From Actimicrobium antarcticum (GTDB lineage Bacteria > Pseudomonadota > Gammaproteobacteria > Burkholderiales > Burkholderiaceae_D): DNA of 64,000 bases. The translations under genes and the position numbers were made by a program. The stretch covers positions 434,001 to 498,000 of the forward strand of contig NZ_BAAAZE010000005.1 in the NCBI RefSeq assembly GCF_039536745.1. The letters are read 5' to 3'. Position 1 is the first letter of the stretch, and each line of letters opens with the position of its first letter. Shown in pieces: positions 28,074-36,674 of the stretch. A model generated the notes under the pieces. It made no database searches. It was not told the origin of the DNA and worked only from the letters and a program-made list of their open reading frames with translations.

Positions 28074-28418
28074 CTAGTAGATGACCAGCACGTCGTTGCT
28101 GCAGCAGTCGACCAATCGTTGATACACATCGGGCAGCACATTGATGCAGCCCTTCGTGACCCTGACGCGTTGCTCCACCCGGTTAGCATTGAGCCGGTCA
28201 ACCCGGCGCTCCTTCGGATTGAGCGTGTAGACGCGATGAATGGCCCACAGGTTTTTACGATCCTCCTGAAAGACAAGCAGGTCGCCGCCGTAGCCTTGCT
28301 CGCTAATCTGCTGTTGAGACAATGAAAATGTTCCGGACGGCGTCCGCTCGCCGACCAGCGCCGGAAAACACGACCCCATGAAGCAGATCGAGGCTGCTGC
28401 CAGACTGACCAGCACCAT
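28074..28418 (-). CDS. Small exported L,D-transpeptidase-like protein
   Basis: 114 residues with an N-terminal hydrophobic segment (about 1-23). The C-terminal half carries the YkuD pattern: His61 in LWAIHRVY and Cys91 in TKGCINVLPDVYQRLV, the catalytic His and Cys of L,D-transpeptidases, though the usual HG pair is HR and the domain is short. It may cross-link or trim peptidoglycan, or anchor a protein, in the periplasm. It is the last of four minus-strand genes for exported proteins, one base after its neighbour. Confidence 0.68.
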   Translation of the reverse strand: MVLVSLAAASICFMGSCFPALVGERTPSGTFSLSQQQISEQGYGGDLLVFQEDRKNLWAIHRVYTLNPKERRVDRLNANRVEQRVRVTKGCINVLPDVYQRLVDCCSNDVLVIY

Positions 28419-28419
28419 A

Positions 28420-28863
28420 TCAACCCAGCGGCTTCTTGCTCGCCATCGGGATAACTGGCGGTGCAGGTGTTACGGGGATGGCAGGCAGCACCGGAGCAGG
28501 TGGAATGAACTTTGCCACCGGACGGACAAAAATATATTCGCCGCGGCCGATTGCCGGAATGACTTCAAAGCCACTGCAGACCAGCTCACCGCCGGATGGA
28601 TCGTTTTCACATTCCAGCGGCAGTGCCCGTGGCCAGATGGTGGCCGCTGTCGGGAAGCCCGGCAGATAGTTGGGCACATGGTAGAGGCCATCGCCCACCG
28701 GGCCGGCAAATTCGGTTCCGGTGGTCGAGATAGCCGGGGTGCCCGATCCGAGCGGCATCCTTTTTACCAGGAAGCCACCATTCGCCGGCAGTCCGTCGGA
28801 CGCTTGCGCGCCGCAGCAGAACAGGACGCTGGAAATAACAAGTGATGCAACTTTGGTTTTCAA
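28420..28863 (-). CDS. Exported protein of unknown function, proline-rich C-terminus
   Basis: 147 residues. The start is probably TTG at 28863, because AAGGAG lies five bases upstream and the resulting N-terminus KTKVASLVISSVLFCCGAQA is a good signal peptide; a longer frame from 28938 has none. After the signal there is a globular part with paired cysteines (LECENDP and ELVCSG), then a proline-rich tail (IPPAPVLPAIPVTPAPP). I do not recognise the family. It lies 40 bases after the 200-residue gene. Confidence 0.6.
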   Translation of the reverse strand: MKTKVASLVISSVLFCCGAQASDGLPANGGFLVKRMPLGSGTPAISTTGTEFAGPVGDGLYHVPNYLPGFPTAATIWPRALPLECENDPSGGELVCSGFEVIPAIGRGEYIFVRPVAKFIPPAPVLPAIPVTPAPPVIPMASKKPLG

Positions 28864-28903
28864 GATAGCTCCTTCATGCCGTATTGAGTTTGCGAGCCAG
28901 GCA

Positions 28904-29506
28904 TCAGTAGCGATACGTATTGTCGCTACCGCCGGCATCGCTCAAGCGGGTGGGGGAGGTAGATACCGCCGAGACGGCAGTTGCGGAAGACCGGTCGGGA
29001 CACCGCACGCCGGTGGCTTCGAATGCTTCCTTGTTGAGCGCATCCATGCACAACCGCGCCAGCGCGGCACCCTTGAAACCCATGTTCCAGATTTCGCGTG
29101 CGTTTTTCAGCATCAGACAATTGTTGTCGGTCCAGCTGCTGCCGATGCTGAATCCGAACGACACGGCACTCGCACCCATCGATACCGAGCCCATGCACGT
29201 GTCGTTGCTGCTGGTGAGTGCAGGAGCGACGGCAGTGGCTACCGGGTTGCGCGATTGTGCTTCGTAGGTTGCATGGCTATCGATGGACAGGGATTGGCCC
29301 TGACTGCCGACGCCTTGCGCGCTGCCGCCTTTGCTGGCCGAATTCGATGATGCGCCTGCGTTGGCATTCGACGATGTGGCAGCGTTGGCATTGCTGGACT
29401 TTGCAGGCTTGCCGAGACCATAAGTCGGTTGCAGTGCTAGCCCGTCAGCCCATGCGGCACTCATGCCACAAGCAGCTGCCAGAAAGATGACTGTTTTGAT
29501 GTTCAT
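28904..29506 (-). CDS. Exported protein of unknown function, Ser/Ala/Asn-rich region
   Basis: 200 residues from the ATG at 29506. Signal peptide MNIKTVIFLAAACGMSAAWA. Residues about 38-75 are low-complexity (Asn, Ala, Ser, Gly, with two near copies of SSNANA). A conserved-looking C-terminal part has four cysteines and SWTDNNCLMLKNAREIWNMGFKGAALARLCMDALN, a pattern seen in exported hypothetical proteins of proteobacteria. Function unknown. It shares the minus-strand group with the genes at 29538 and 28420. Confidence 0.65.
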   Translation of the reverse strand: MNIKTVIFLAAACGMSAAWADGLALQPTYGLGKPAKSSNANAATSSNANAGASSNSASKGGSAQGVGSQGQSLSIDSHATYEAQSRNPVATAVAPALTSSNDTCMGSVSMGASAVSFGFSIGSSWTDNNCLMLKNAREIWNMGFKGAALARLCMDALNKEAFEATGVRCPDRSSATAVSAVSTSPTRLSDAGGSDNTYRY

Positions 29507-29537
29507 GATGTTTTCCCGGAGTGGTGAGCAGAGAGGT

Positions 29538-30260
29538 TCAAGGTGCGGTGACCTTGCCTGTGGATGCCGACAGGTTGGCGCGTACAAAGTAGTCGCCCGA
29601 GCTACCGAGATTGGCGATGCCGGCGGCGTTCATGCCGTCCAGCTTTCCGATGTCCGTGGCGCCACTCACGTAGCCGGTTTTTTTATCCGAAATCTTGACT
29701 GTCGTCGTGCGGATGCCGCCGGTCGAGCCGGTTTGTGCCGGAACGGTGGTGGTCAATTTTTCGTAGTGCAGCGCCAGATCGAAACCAGACGTGGTTCCCG
29801 CTGCGAAGGCGCTGCCCTGATTGGTGTCCGCCACAATTCGGTTGTGCGTATCGGTGCCTGATTTTCCGCCGTTGTATCCGTCGGTGACACCATGAATAGC
29901 CGCTTGTCCGTGAACTGCCGCGCTGACGTCGCCGCGTGACGTTGCCGAACCGGTGCCGGAACCTGTGCTGATGTTGTAGGCTTGACCTGAGCTCTTGGTC
30001 TCGGTTGCGCCGGAGATACCTGCATTGACAGCCTGATAACAGGGCAGATAGTTTGCTGACGCGGTGACCTTCGCCATGCCGGATTCCTTGTTTTGCGCAA
30101 ACGATGTCGATGTACCATTGTTGCCCAACGAGAAGTTGCCTTTGACGACATTTTGAATCGCCACAACGCCGCTGCCGCTGGCAGAAGGCTGGGTGGCAAA
30201 CGCTGCGCCATGGAGGGTCATTGCAGTCAACATTACAGCTGTGATTTTAATTTTAGACAT
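29538..30260 (-). CDS. Exported Gly/Ser/Thr/Ala-rich protein of unknown function
   Basis: 240 residues from the ATG at 30260. Signal peptide MSKIKITAVMLTAMTLHGAAFA. The mature protein is rich in Gly, Ser, Thr, Ala and Asn, has one cysteine and many short beta-prone stretches, resembling extracellular fibrous or adhesin-like proteins in composition only. It is the first gene of the four-gene minus-strand group. I do not recognise the family. Confidence 0.6.
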   Translation of the reverse strand: MSKIKITAVMLTAMTLHGAAFATQPSASGSGVVAIQNVVKGNFSLGNNGTSTSFAQNKESGMAKVTASANYLPCYQAVNAGISGATETKSSGQAYNISTGSGTGSATSRGDVSAAVHGQAAIHGVTDGYNGGKSGTDTHNRIVADTNQGSAFAAGTTSGFDLALHYEKLTTTVPAQTGSTGGIRTTTVKISDKKTGYVSGATDIGKLDGMNAAGIANLGSSGDYFVRANLSASTGKVTAP

Positions 30261-30732
30261 GATCGAAGTACTTTCTATAGTTATTAGATTGGCATTTTTG
30301 TTGTTACTTCGATAAGTGGCGGGTGTGCACGGGAAGTTCGGTGCGAAATAAGGAATTGTTGAAATGACACTATTTTTCACAATGTTTTGCCGAGGTAAAT
30401 CAATCGCAGGGGTTCCTCCTGTGGTGAGCGATGACTGCATAGACGCGCATCGGGGTCGCTATTCGGCAAGCGACTCGGCACATCGCGGTGAAGGAGTTGG
30501 CATCACCCGGGCGATCCGGGAAATTGCCTGGCAATGTGCTGATGGTTGAAGCGACGCAGAGCCGCAATCCTGAAGTCGACAGGGCGCTGACTTCAGCCGG
30601 GGCATGTTTCGCCGCGGCGAATGCAGTTGCAGGTACTTGAACAGCCCGGGACTTGTTAAAATGCGCCATTCGCCAGCATGGTCATGCTGTTCGGCGCTCC
30701 CTTTCATTCCTTTACCAAGATCGATCACTGTT
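30261..30732 (+). other. 472-base intergenic region between the exported-protein group and rlmJ
   Basis: Must contain the promoter of the minus-strand group and of rlmJ, which read away from each other. A nine-base inverted repeat, ATCGAAGTA at 30262-30270 and TACTTCGAT at 30305-30313, lies just upstream of the first exported-protein gene. The remainder contains no convincing open frame; several short frames cross it on both strands without ribosome sites. Confidence 0.5.
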
Positions 30733-31650
30733 ATGTTGAGTTACCGCCATGCCTTTCATGCGGGCAATCACGCCGACGTTCTGAAGCACGTCGTTACGAT
30801 GCAGCTGTTGCGTTATCTCAATCAAAAAGACACGCCTTACATGTACATCGACACGCATTCCGGTGCCGGAGTCTATACGCTGGACGGCGGCTACGCCGCC
30901 AAAAATGCCGAATTCGAAAGCGGTGTCGCGCCGCTGTGGAGCCGCAAGGATTTACCACCGCCACTGCACGAGTACATCCAGCTCATCAAGAAAATGAACC
31001 CGAGCGGCAAGCTGCGCTACTACCCCGGCTCGCCATACGTGGCCGACCAGACCATGCGCGAAGCCGACCGCCTGCGCCTGTTCGAACTGCATCCTGCCGA
31101 TGCTCGCATCCTGCAAGACAATTTCCGTAAGGTCGAAGCGCATGCTGCCGCGCAGGGCGAGCGCACCACCGTGCGCGGCAAGCGCGTGATGATTCAGAAG
31201 GGCGATGGCTTCCTTGGATTGAAAGCCCTGTTGCCACCGCCATCGCGCCGTGGCCTCGTACTGATCGATCCTCCCTACGAAGACAAATCCGACTATCGCC
31301 GGGTCAAGGACACGCTGCAGGACGCGCTGGTGCGTTTTGCGACCGGCACCTATGCGGTCTGGTATCCGGTGCTGCACCGGATGGAGTCACGCCAGTTGCC
31401 CGACAAGCTCAAGCGTCTGCAGGCCAACGGCTGGCTGAACGTCACCCTGACGATCAGTACGCCGGGGCCGGATGGTTTCGGGTTGCATAGCAGCGGGATG
31501 TTCGTGATCAATCCGCCATTTGGTCTGGAAGCCATGCTCAAAGACCTGATGCCGTTTATGGTCAAGACGCTGGGGCGTGACAGCGGCGCTGGTTTTACCC
31601 TCGAAACGGGTGCCACGGCGGTGCCGTACACGGGTACGCGCCGCGTCTGA
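30733..31650 (+). CDS. rlmJ: 23S rRNA (adenine-N6)-methyltransferase RlmJ
   Basis: Methylates A2030 of 23S rRNA with S-adenosylmethionine. From ATG 30733 the protein has 305 residues and begins MLSYRHAFHAGNHADVLKHVV, the family N-terminus; the catalytic motif DPPY is in LVLIDPPYEDKSDY. It is about 20 residues longer than E. coli RlmJ at the C-terminus. A longer frame from 30604 lacks similarity. It is followed by greB on the same strand. Confidence 0.93.
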   Translation: MLSYRHAFHAGNHADVLKHVVTMQLLRYLNQKDTPYMYIDTHSGAGVYTLDGGYAAKNAEFESGVAPLWSRKDLPPPLHEYIQLIKKMNPSGKLRYYPGSPYVADQTMREADRLRLFELHPADARILQDNFRKVEAHAAAQGERTTVRGKRVMIQKGDGFLGLKALLPPPSRRGLVLIDPPYEDKSDYRRVKDTLQDALVRFATGTYAVWYPVLHRMESRQLPDKLKRLQANGWLNVTLTISTPGPDGFGLHSSGMFVINPPFGLEAMLKDLMPFMVKTLGRDSGAGFTLETGATAVPYTGTRRV

Positions 31651-31730
31651 GTGGCCGGTGCAAGGACCAGTGTTGTGTTGGTCGCGCCTGGCATTGAACA
31701 ATCTTTTTTCACCATGTCAGCGATCAAATC

Positions 31731-32294
31731 ATGAACAAGGCCTTTGTCAGGGAAGCTGATGGTGATGAGGACGATGACGAGGTCGCATTACCGGCGATTC
31801 CGGCCGGCACCCGTAATTACATGACGCCTGCCGGATTCCAGCGGATGAAGTCCGAGCTACTGAAGCTGATTGATGTCGACCGGCCTGAAGTCGTGCAAAT
31901 CGTGTCCTGGGCCGCGTCGAATGGCGACCGCTCCGAAAATGGCGATTACATTTACGGCAAGCGTCGCCTGCGGCAGATCGACGGGCGCATCCGCTTTCTG
32001 ACCAAGCGCCTCGACTTCGCCGAAGTGGTCGAGCCGAGCGTGCAGTTCGGCAACGCGCAGATATTTTTTGGTGCGACGGTGCGCTACGAGAATCACGCCG
32101 GCGAGGAGCACACGGTGACCATCGTCGGCATCGATGAACTCGATCCGTTGCATGGCAAGATAAGCTGGATTTCACCGGTGGCCCGCGCGATCACCAAGGC
32201 CAGCGTAGGCGATACGATCACCCTGAAGACGCCGTCCGGTATCGAAGAACTGATCATTCTGGAGGTCAGTTATCCGGCACCGTTAGTCGAGTAA
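31731..32294 (+). CDS. greB: Transcription elongation factor GreB
   Basis: 187 residues. The N-terminal coiled coil contains NYMTPAGFQRMKSELLKL and DRSENGDYIYGKRRLRQID (the acidic tip); the C-terminal FKBP-like domain has GATVRYEN and KISWISPVARAITKASVGDTI. GreB stimulates transcript cleavage by stalled RNA polymerase. An acidic N-terminal extension of about 15 residues precedes the family core. It converges with the (p)ppGpp synthetase gene two bases away. Confidence 0.93.
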   Translation: MNKAFVREADGDEDDDEVALPAIPAGTRNYMTPAGFQRMKSELLKLIDVDRPEVVQIVSWAASNGDRSENGDYIYGKRRLRQIDGRIRFLTKRLDFAEVVEPSVQFGNAQIFFGATVRYENHAGEEHTVTIVGIDELDPLHGKISWISPVARAITKASVGDTITLKTPSGIEELIILEVSYPAPLVE

Positions 32295-32296
32295 GT

Positions 32297-34594
32297 TTAT
32301 CCCGGCGGGTTGGCCCACTGGCCACGTTCACGCAAGATGCGTGTCACCCCCGGAATGCGTTTGACGTTGCGCATCAATCTGGCAAGGTGCACACGGTCTT
32401 CCACCTGTATCGTGAAACGCAATTGCGTCATCAGCGAGTCATGATCGTCGTCCATGCCGACGAACGTGATGTTCGCATCGGATTCACCGATCTCTGCAGC
32501 CACCCGCGCCAGCACACCGCGTTCATTGGTCACCAGCACCACGATGCGACAATCAAAGCGGCGATTGAGTTCTTGTCCCCACTGCACTTCGATCCAGCGT
32601 TCCGGCTCCTTGCTACGACCACGACGTGCGACATCGCATTCCTGACTATGCACCACCAGGCCCTGATCACGTTTGAGCTGACCGTCTATTCTGTCACCGG
32701 GAATCGGCTGACAACATGGTGCCAGTTGTACTGCCACGCCTTCGCTGCCGTAAATGATGACCGGGTCAAGTTTTACTGGCACGTCGTCGTCGGTGCTGGT
32801 AACACGTGCCTGCAACGGTTGTCCTGCCGTGTCGTTCAAGCCCATGATATGCCGCGCCACCAGTGCCGCCATGCGTTTTCCAATGCCGATGTCGGCATGC
32901 AGTTCATCCAGCGATTTGGCGCTCGACTCATTGAGCAGGCGTTCGAGCGTGGCTGGTGGAATGTCCGAATCCAGATTCAGTGCGGCCAGTGCCTGAGCGA
33001 GCAACAACGATCCCAGTTCCACGGATTCCGACAGATTGATCGTGCGCAGATGGTGGCGGATCGCGGAGCGTGCCTTACCGGTGCGAACGAACGTCAGCCA
33101 GGTCGGGCTGGGTCGCGAACTGGCCGAGGTAATGATCTCCACGATGTCACCATTGCGCAGTTCGGTGCGCAACGGGGCGTGCTCGTGGTTGATGCGCGTG
33201 GCAACCGTCTGGTCGCCGATGTCGGTATGAATCGTGTACGCAAAATCAAGTGCGGTAGCACCGCGCGGCAGGGCGATGATTTTTGATTTGGGTGTGAACA
33301 CATAAACGGAATCAGGGAACAGGTCGACCTTCACATGCTCCAGAAATTCAGCCGAGTCGCCGGTCTGCTTCTGGATGTCGAGCAGTGATTGCAACCACGC
33401 ATGCGTGCGCTGCTGCAGGTCGGTCAGGCTACCTTCATTATCCTTGTAGAGCCAGTGCGCGGCCACGCCCGATTCGGCAACACGGTGCATTTCCTGGGTA
33501 CGAATCTGGAACTCTACCGGTGTGCCATACGGACCGATCAGCGTCGTATGCAATGACTGATAGCCATTGAGCTTGGGGATGGCGATGTAGTCCTTGAACT
33601 TGCCTGGCATGGGTTTGTACAGCGCGTGCAAGGTACCCAGCGATACATAGCAGTGGGCGAAATTCTCGACCACAATCCGAAAGCCGTATACATCCAGCAC
33701 CTGAGAGAACGACAGGCGCTTGTTGCGCATCTTGCGGTAGATGCCGTATAGCGTTTTTTCGCGGCCATACACCTGCGCCTCGATACCCGCTGCAACCAGC
33801 GTGTTCTTGACCGATTCCATGATCTTGCTGACGACTTCGCGACGATTTCCCCGTGCTGCCTTGACCGCCTTGGCCAGGGTCCGGTAACGGATCGGATGCA
33901 AGTGCGAAAACGACAGGTCCTGCAATTCACGATAAATATTGTTCAGGCCGAGACGGTGCGCAATCGGCACATAGACTTCCATCGTCTCGCGGGCAATGCG
34001 GCGCTTTTTTTCGGCGGTCATCGAGCCGAGCGTGCGCATGTTGTGCAGCCGGTCGGCCAGCTTGATCAGGATGACCCGCACGTCGCGCGCCATCGCCAGC
34101 AACATCTTGCGGAAGTTCTCCGCCTGCGCTTCGATCTGGCTCTGGAATTCGATTTTTTCGAGCTTGGACAAGCCATCGACCAGCGCGGCGACCGGTGAAC
34201 CAAAGCGCTCGATCAACTCTTCTTTTTTGACATCCTGGTCTTCCATCACGTCATGCAGCAGAGCCGCCATGATCGCCTGTGCATCCAGTTTCCAGTCCGC
34301 GCAAATTTCGGCGACAGCAATCGGATGGGATATGTACGGCTCTCCCGACACCCGCATTTGGCCGAGGTGCATCTCATCCGAGAAGCGATAGGCTTCCTTG
34401 ACCTTCTTCAGGTCAGAAGGCGACAGGTATTCGGCGAGTTTGGTGTTGAGCTGGGAAACAGATGCGACCCCCGGTGCTGTGGGTGTACCGGGGTCGGGAG
34501 AGAGGAACGTGCTTGAACTACGGATGCCAGCGCGGTCCGGCGGGGTTCGGCTGGTCAACGCCGAAATCAGAGAGTCTGCAGGTGTCAGGTCCAT
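32297..34594 (-). CDS. spoT: Bifunctional (p)ppGpp synthetase/hydrolase SpoT/Rel
   Basis: 765 residues. Domains in order: HD hydrolase (HPIAVAEICADWKLDAQAIMAALLHDVMED with the HD metal pair), synthetase (REKTLYGIYRKM and later LNGYQSLHTT), TGS (VYVFTPKSKIIALPRGATALDFAYTIHTDIG), helical/CC region and C-terminal ACT. An intact HD site supports hydrolysis, so it is the SpoT/Rel bifunctional type rather than RelA. The frame starts at 34594; the ribosome site is weak. It belongs to the yicC-gmk-rpoZ-spoT group. Confidence 0.95.
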   Translation of the reverse strand: MDLTPADSLISALTSRTPPDRAGIRSSSTFLSPDPGTPTAPGVASVSQLNTKLAEYLSPSDLKKVKEAYRFSDEMHLGQMRVSGEPYISHPIAVAEICADWKLDAQAIMAALLHDVMEDQDVKKEELIERFGSPVAALVDGLSKLEKIEFQSQIEAQAENFRKMLLAMARDVRVILIKLADRLHNMRTLGSMTAEKKRRIARETMEVYVPIAHRLGLNNIYRELQDLSFSHLHPIRYRTLAKAVKAARGNRREVVSKIMESVKNTLVAAGIEAQVYGREKTLYGIYRKMRNKRLSFSQVLDVYGFRIVVENFAHCYVSLGTLHALYKPMPGKFKDYIAIPKLNGYQSLHTTLIGPYGTPVEFQIRTQEMHRVAESGVAAHWLYKDNEGSLTDLQQRTHAWLQSLLDIQKQTGDSAEFLEHVKVDLFPDSVYVFTPKSKIIALPRGATALDFAYTIHTDIGDQTVATRINHEHAPLRTELRNGDIVEIITSASSRPSPTWLTFVRTGKARSAIRHHLRTINLSESVELGSLLLAQALAALNLDSDIPPATLERLLNESSAKSLDELHADIGIGKRMAALVARHIMGLNDTAGQPLQARVTSTDDDVPVKLDPVIIYGSEGVAVQLAPCCQPIPGDRIDGQLKRDQGLVVHSQECDVARRGRSKEPERWIEVQWGQELNRRFDCRIVVLVTNERGVLARVAAEIGESDANITFVGMDDDHDSLMTQLRFTIQVEDRVHLARLMRNVKRIPGVTRILRERGQWANPPG

Positions 34595-34633
34595 GCCGGT
34601 AAAGTAGCCGCGCCAGAGTGATATTAACTGTGA

Positions 34634-34837
34634 TTAACTTGGGACTTTCTTCAACATTTCAATACCGACTTTACCAGCGGCAATTTCACGCAGGGCGATG
34701 ACGGTTGGCTTATCCTTGGCATCCACTTTCGGGGTATGTCCTTGCAGCAGTTGGCGCGCACGGTAGGTAGCGGCCAGTGTCAGCTGAAAACGATTAGGAA
34801 TGTATTTTGTGCAATCTTCGATGGTAATGCGGGCCAT
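34634..34837 (-). CDS. rpoZ: RNA polymerase omega subunit
   Basis: 67 residues beginning MARITIEDCTKYIPNRFQLTLAATYRARQL, the omega signature. Omega helps assemble RNA polymerase and forms part of a ppGpp-binding site, fitting its place between gmk and spoT. Confidence 0.96.
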   Translation of the reverse strand: MARITIEDCTKYIPNRFQLTLAATYRARQLLQGHTPKVDAKDKPTVIALREIAAGKVGIEMLKKVPS

Positions 34838-34859
34838 AGGTACTCCTGAAATTACGATG

Positions 34860-35504
34860 TCAATTTAACGCGGCATGGATGCCCAGTTGGGCGAATAGAG
34901 AAGCGTTGCGCGCGGCCTGTTGCGGGAACCTGCAGCGTGTTGCCTGAACGATCGCTGTAAGCTCTGATAAAGCACGTGCAAAGTCTTGATTAATAATAAC
35001 ATATTCAAAGTCGCCGGCATGCGCGATTTCGCCGCCAGCAGCCAGCAGCCGACGCGTAATGACATGCGGTTCATCCTGTCCGCGTTTTTTGAGGCGCTCC
35101 TCCAGCGCATCGATCGATGGCGGCAAAATGAAGATGCCAACAGCGTGTGAAAATTGCTTTTTGACTTGATGGGCGCCCTGCCAGTCGATTTCGAGCAAGA
35201 CGTCGCTGCCGGATTTGATCTGGCTGGCGATCATTACGCGTGAGGTGCCGTAATAATTACCATGGACTTCCGCTGATTCCAGAAATTCACCGGCATCCCG
35301 TCGCCTCATGAAATCGTCGGCAGTGGTGAAGTAGTACTCGCGCCCGTCCTGTTCACCCGGGCGCGGTGCGCGCGTGGTGTAAGAGACCGACAGCTTCAAC
35401 GCTGGCTCTTGCGCCAGCAATGCATTCACCAGTGTGGATTTTCCTGCACCCGAAGGCGCAACCACCATGAACAAACTCCCGGCGGAGGCGTTGTCGTCAT
35501 GCAT
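34860..35504 (-). CDS. gmk: Guanylate kinase
   Basis: 214 residues; phosphorylates GMP to GDP. Walker A is VAPSGAGKSTLVN, then SYTTRAPRPGEQDGREYYF (GMP-binding) and LLEIDWQGAHQVKK. ATG at 35504 is chosen because AAGGA is five bases upstream; the longer frame to 35531 adds nine non-homologous residues. It precedes rpoZ by 22 bases. Confidence 0.95.
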   Translation of the reverse strand: MHDDNASAGSLFMVVAPSGAGKSTLVNALLAQEPALKLSVSYTTRAPRPGEQDGREYYFTTADDFMRRRDAGEFLESAEVHGNYYGTSRVMIASQIKSGSDVLLEIDWQGAHQVKKQFSHAVGIFILPPSIDALEERLKKRGQDEPHVITRRLLAAGGEIAHAGDFEYVIINQDFARALSELTAIVQATRCRFPQQAARNASLFAQLGIHAALN

Positions 35505-35611
35505 ATGTGTCCTTAAATATAGGTCAGTCACGAAAAATTACCGTGACCTTGGATAAGTCGATGATCGTTTGTTTTGCCGCAGAGGCCAAGCGATAACCGG
35601 TCGGAAAGCAG

Positions 35612-36523
35612 TTATTCCAGATTTTGTACCTGTTCGCGCATCTGGTCGATCAGTAGTTTGAGTTCCATCGATGCATCGGCAAGTTCCTTGAGTGCTGCCT
35701 TGGAGCCAACCGTGTTGGCTTCGCGATTGAGTTCCTGCATCATGAAGTCCAGACGCTTGCCGACCTGACCACCTTTTTTGAGGATGTGGCGCGTCTCGGC
35801 CAGGTGCGCGGCGAGTCGCGACAACTCTTCGGCAACGTCAATACGTATACCGTACAGCGTGACCTCCTGACGTATCCGTTCAACCACTTCGTCATGCGAC
35901 AGGTTCGCGCTGACGCCTGGCTTTTGCAGCGCAACGCCGAGTGCTTCTTCCAGGCGCTCGATCGATTTTTGCTGGAACTGCGCGACGACTTGCGGTACCA
36001 GCGGCGTGATGCGGCGCACGATTTCGTCCATGGCATCAATGCGAGTAATTAGTGTCGCCGCGAGTGCCTCGCCTTCGCGCGCTCGTGACTCCACGAATGC
36101 CGTCACTGCGTCGCTGATCGCGGCGGCAGCGTCCGCCTGCAAGGTATCTTGCCCCATCTCGGCTTCTTCGATCACGCCCGGCCAGCGCAGCAGATCGCTC
36201 ACCGACATGGGTGGCGCCGACGAAAACTGCGAACGTACTTCGGCCTGCAACATGGCAAGCGACTTCAGCAATTCGGTGTTGATTCGTTGGGTGGCGCCCG
36301 TCGCCGTTTTGCGGCCAAAACTGACGCGACACTCGACTTTGCCGCGCGTGATGCGACCGGTGATCGTTTCGCGCAACATCGGCTCGAAAGCACGCAGGTC
36401 ATCGTTGATCCGGAACTGCAGATCCAGGAAGCGGGAATTCACGCTCTTGACCTCGATAGTCAGGGTGCCACCCGAGCTTTCACGGGTGACGACTGCGTAG
36501 CCGGTCATGCTGTAGATTGTCAA
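35612..36523 (-). CDS. yicC: YicC family endoribonuclease-like protein
   Basis: 303 residues. N-terminal MTIYSMTGYAVVTRESSGGTLTIEVKSVNSRFLDLQFR and C-terminal KRLDFMMQELNREANTVGSKAALKELADASMELKLLIDQMREQVQNLE are the two family blocks. In E. coli it cleaves or destabilises the sRNA RyhB. First gene of the minus-strand group with gmk, rpoZ and spoT. Confidence 0.93.
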   Translation of the reverse strand: MTIYSMTGYAVVTRESSGGTLTIEVKSVNSRFLDLQFRINDDLRAFEPMLRETITGRITRGKVECRVSFGRKTATGATQRINTELLKSLAMLQAEVRSQFSSAPPMSVSDLLRWPGVIEEAEMGQDTLQADAAAAISDAVTAFVESRAREGEALAATLITRIDAMDEIVRRITPLVPQVVAQFQQKSIERLEEALGVALQKPGVSANLSHDEVVERIRQEVTLYGIRIDVAEELSRLAAHLAETRHILKKGGQVGKRLDFMMQELNREANTVGSKAALKELADASMELKLLIDQMREQVQNLE

Positions 36524-36674
36524 AATCAGGTCCTCGGTTGTTCTTTACAAATCAGTGATTTATCCACACAATCGAATGGGTAGTATTGGTCGTTCAGGGT
36601 TCAGCCGCAGGTCGTTGCAACAGGTCGGTGCGGTGGCTTTACCAGTGACATTCCCGAAATTTCCATAGGAAACC

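Noticed and set aside
28031..28074. Terminator-like hairpin between convergent genes
   Set aside because: The arms GCGTGG and CCACGC are short and no T-run follows on either strand, so it is not listed.
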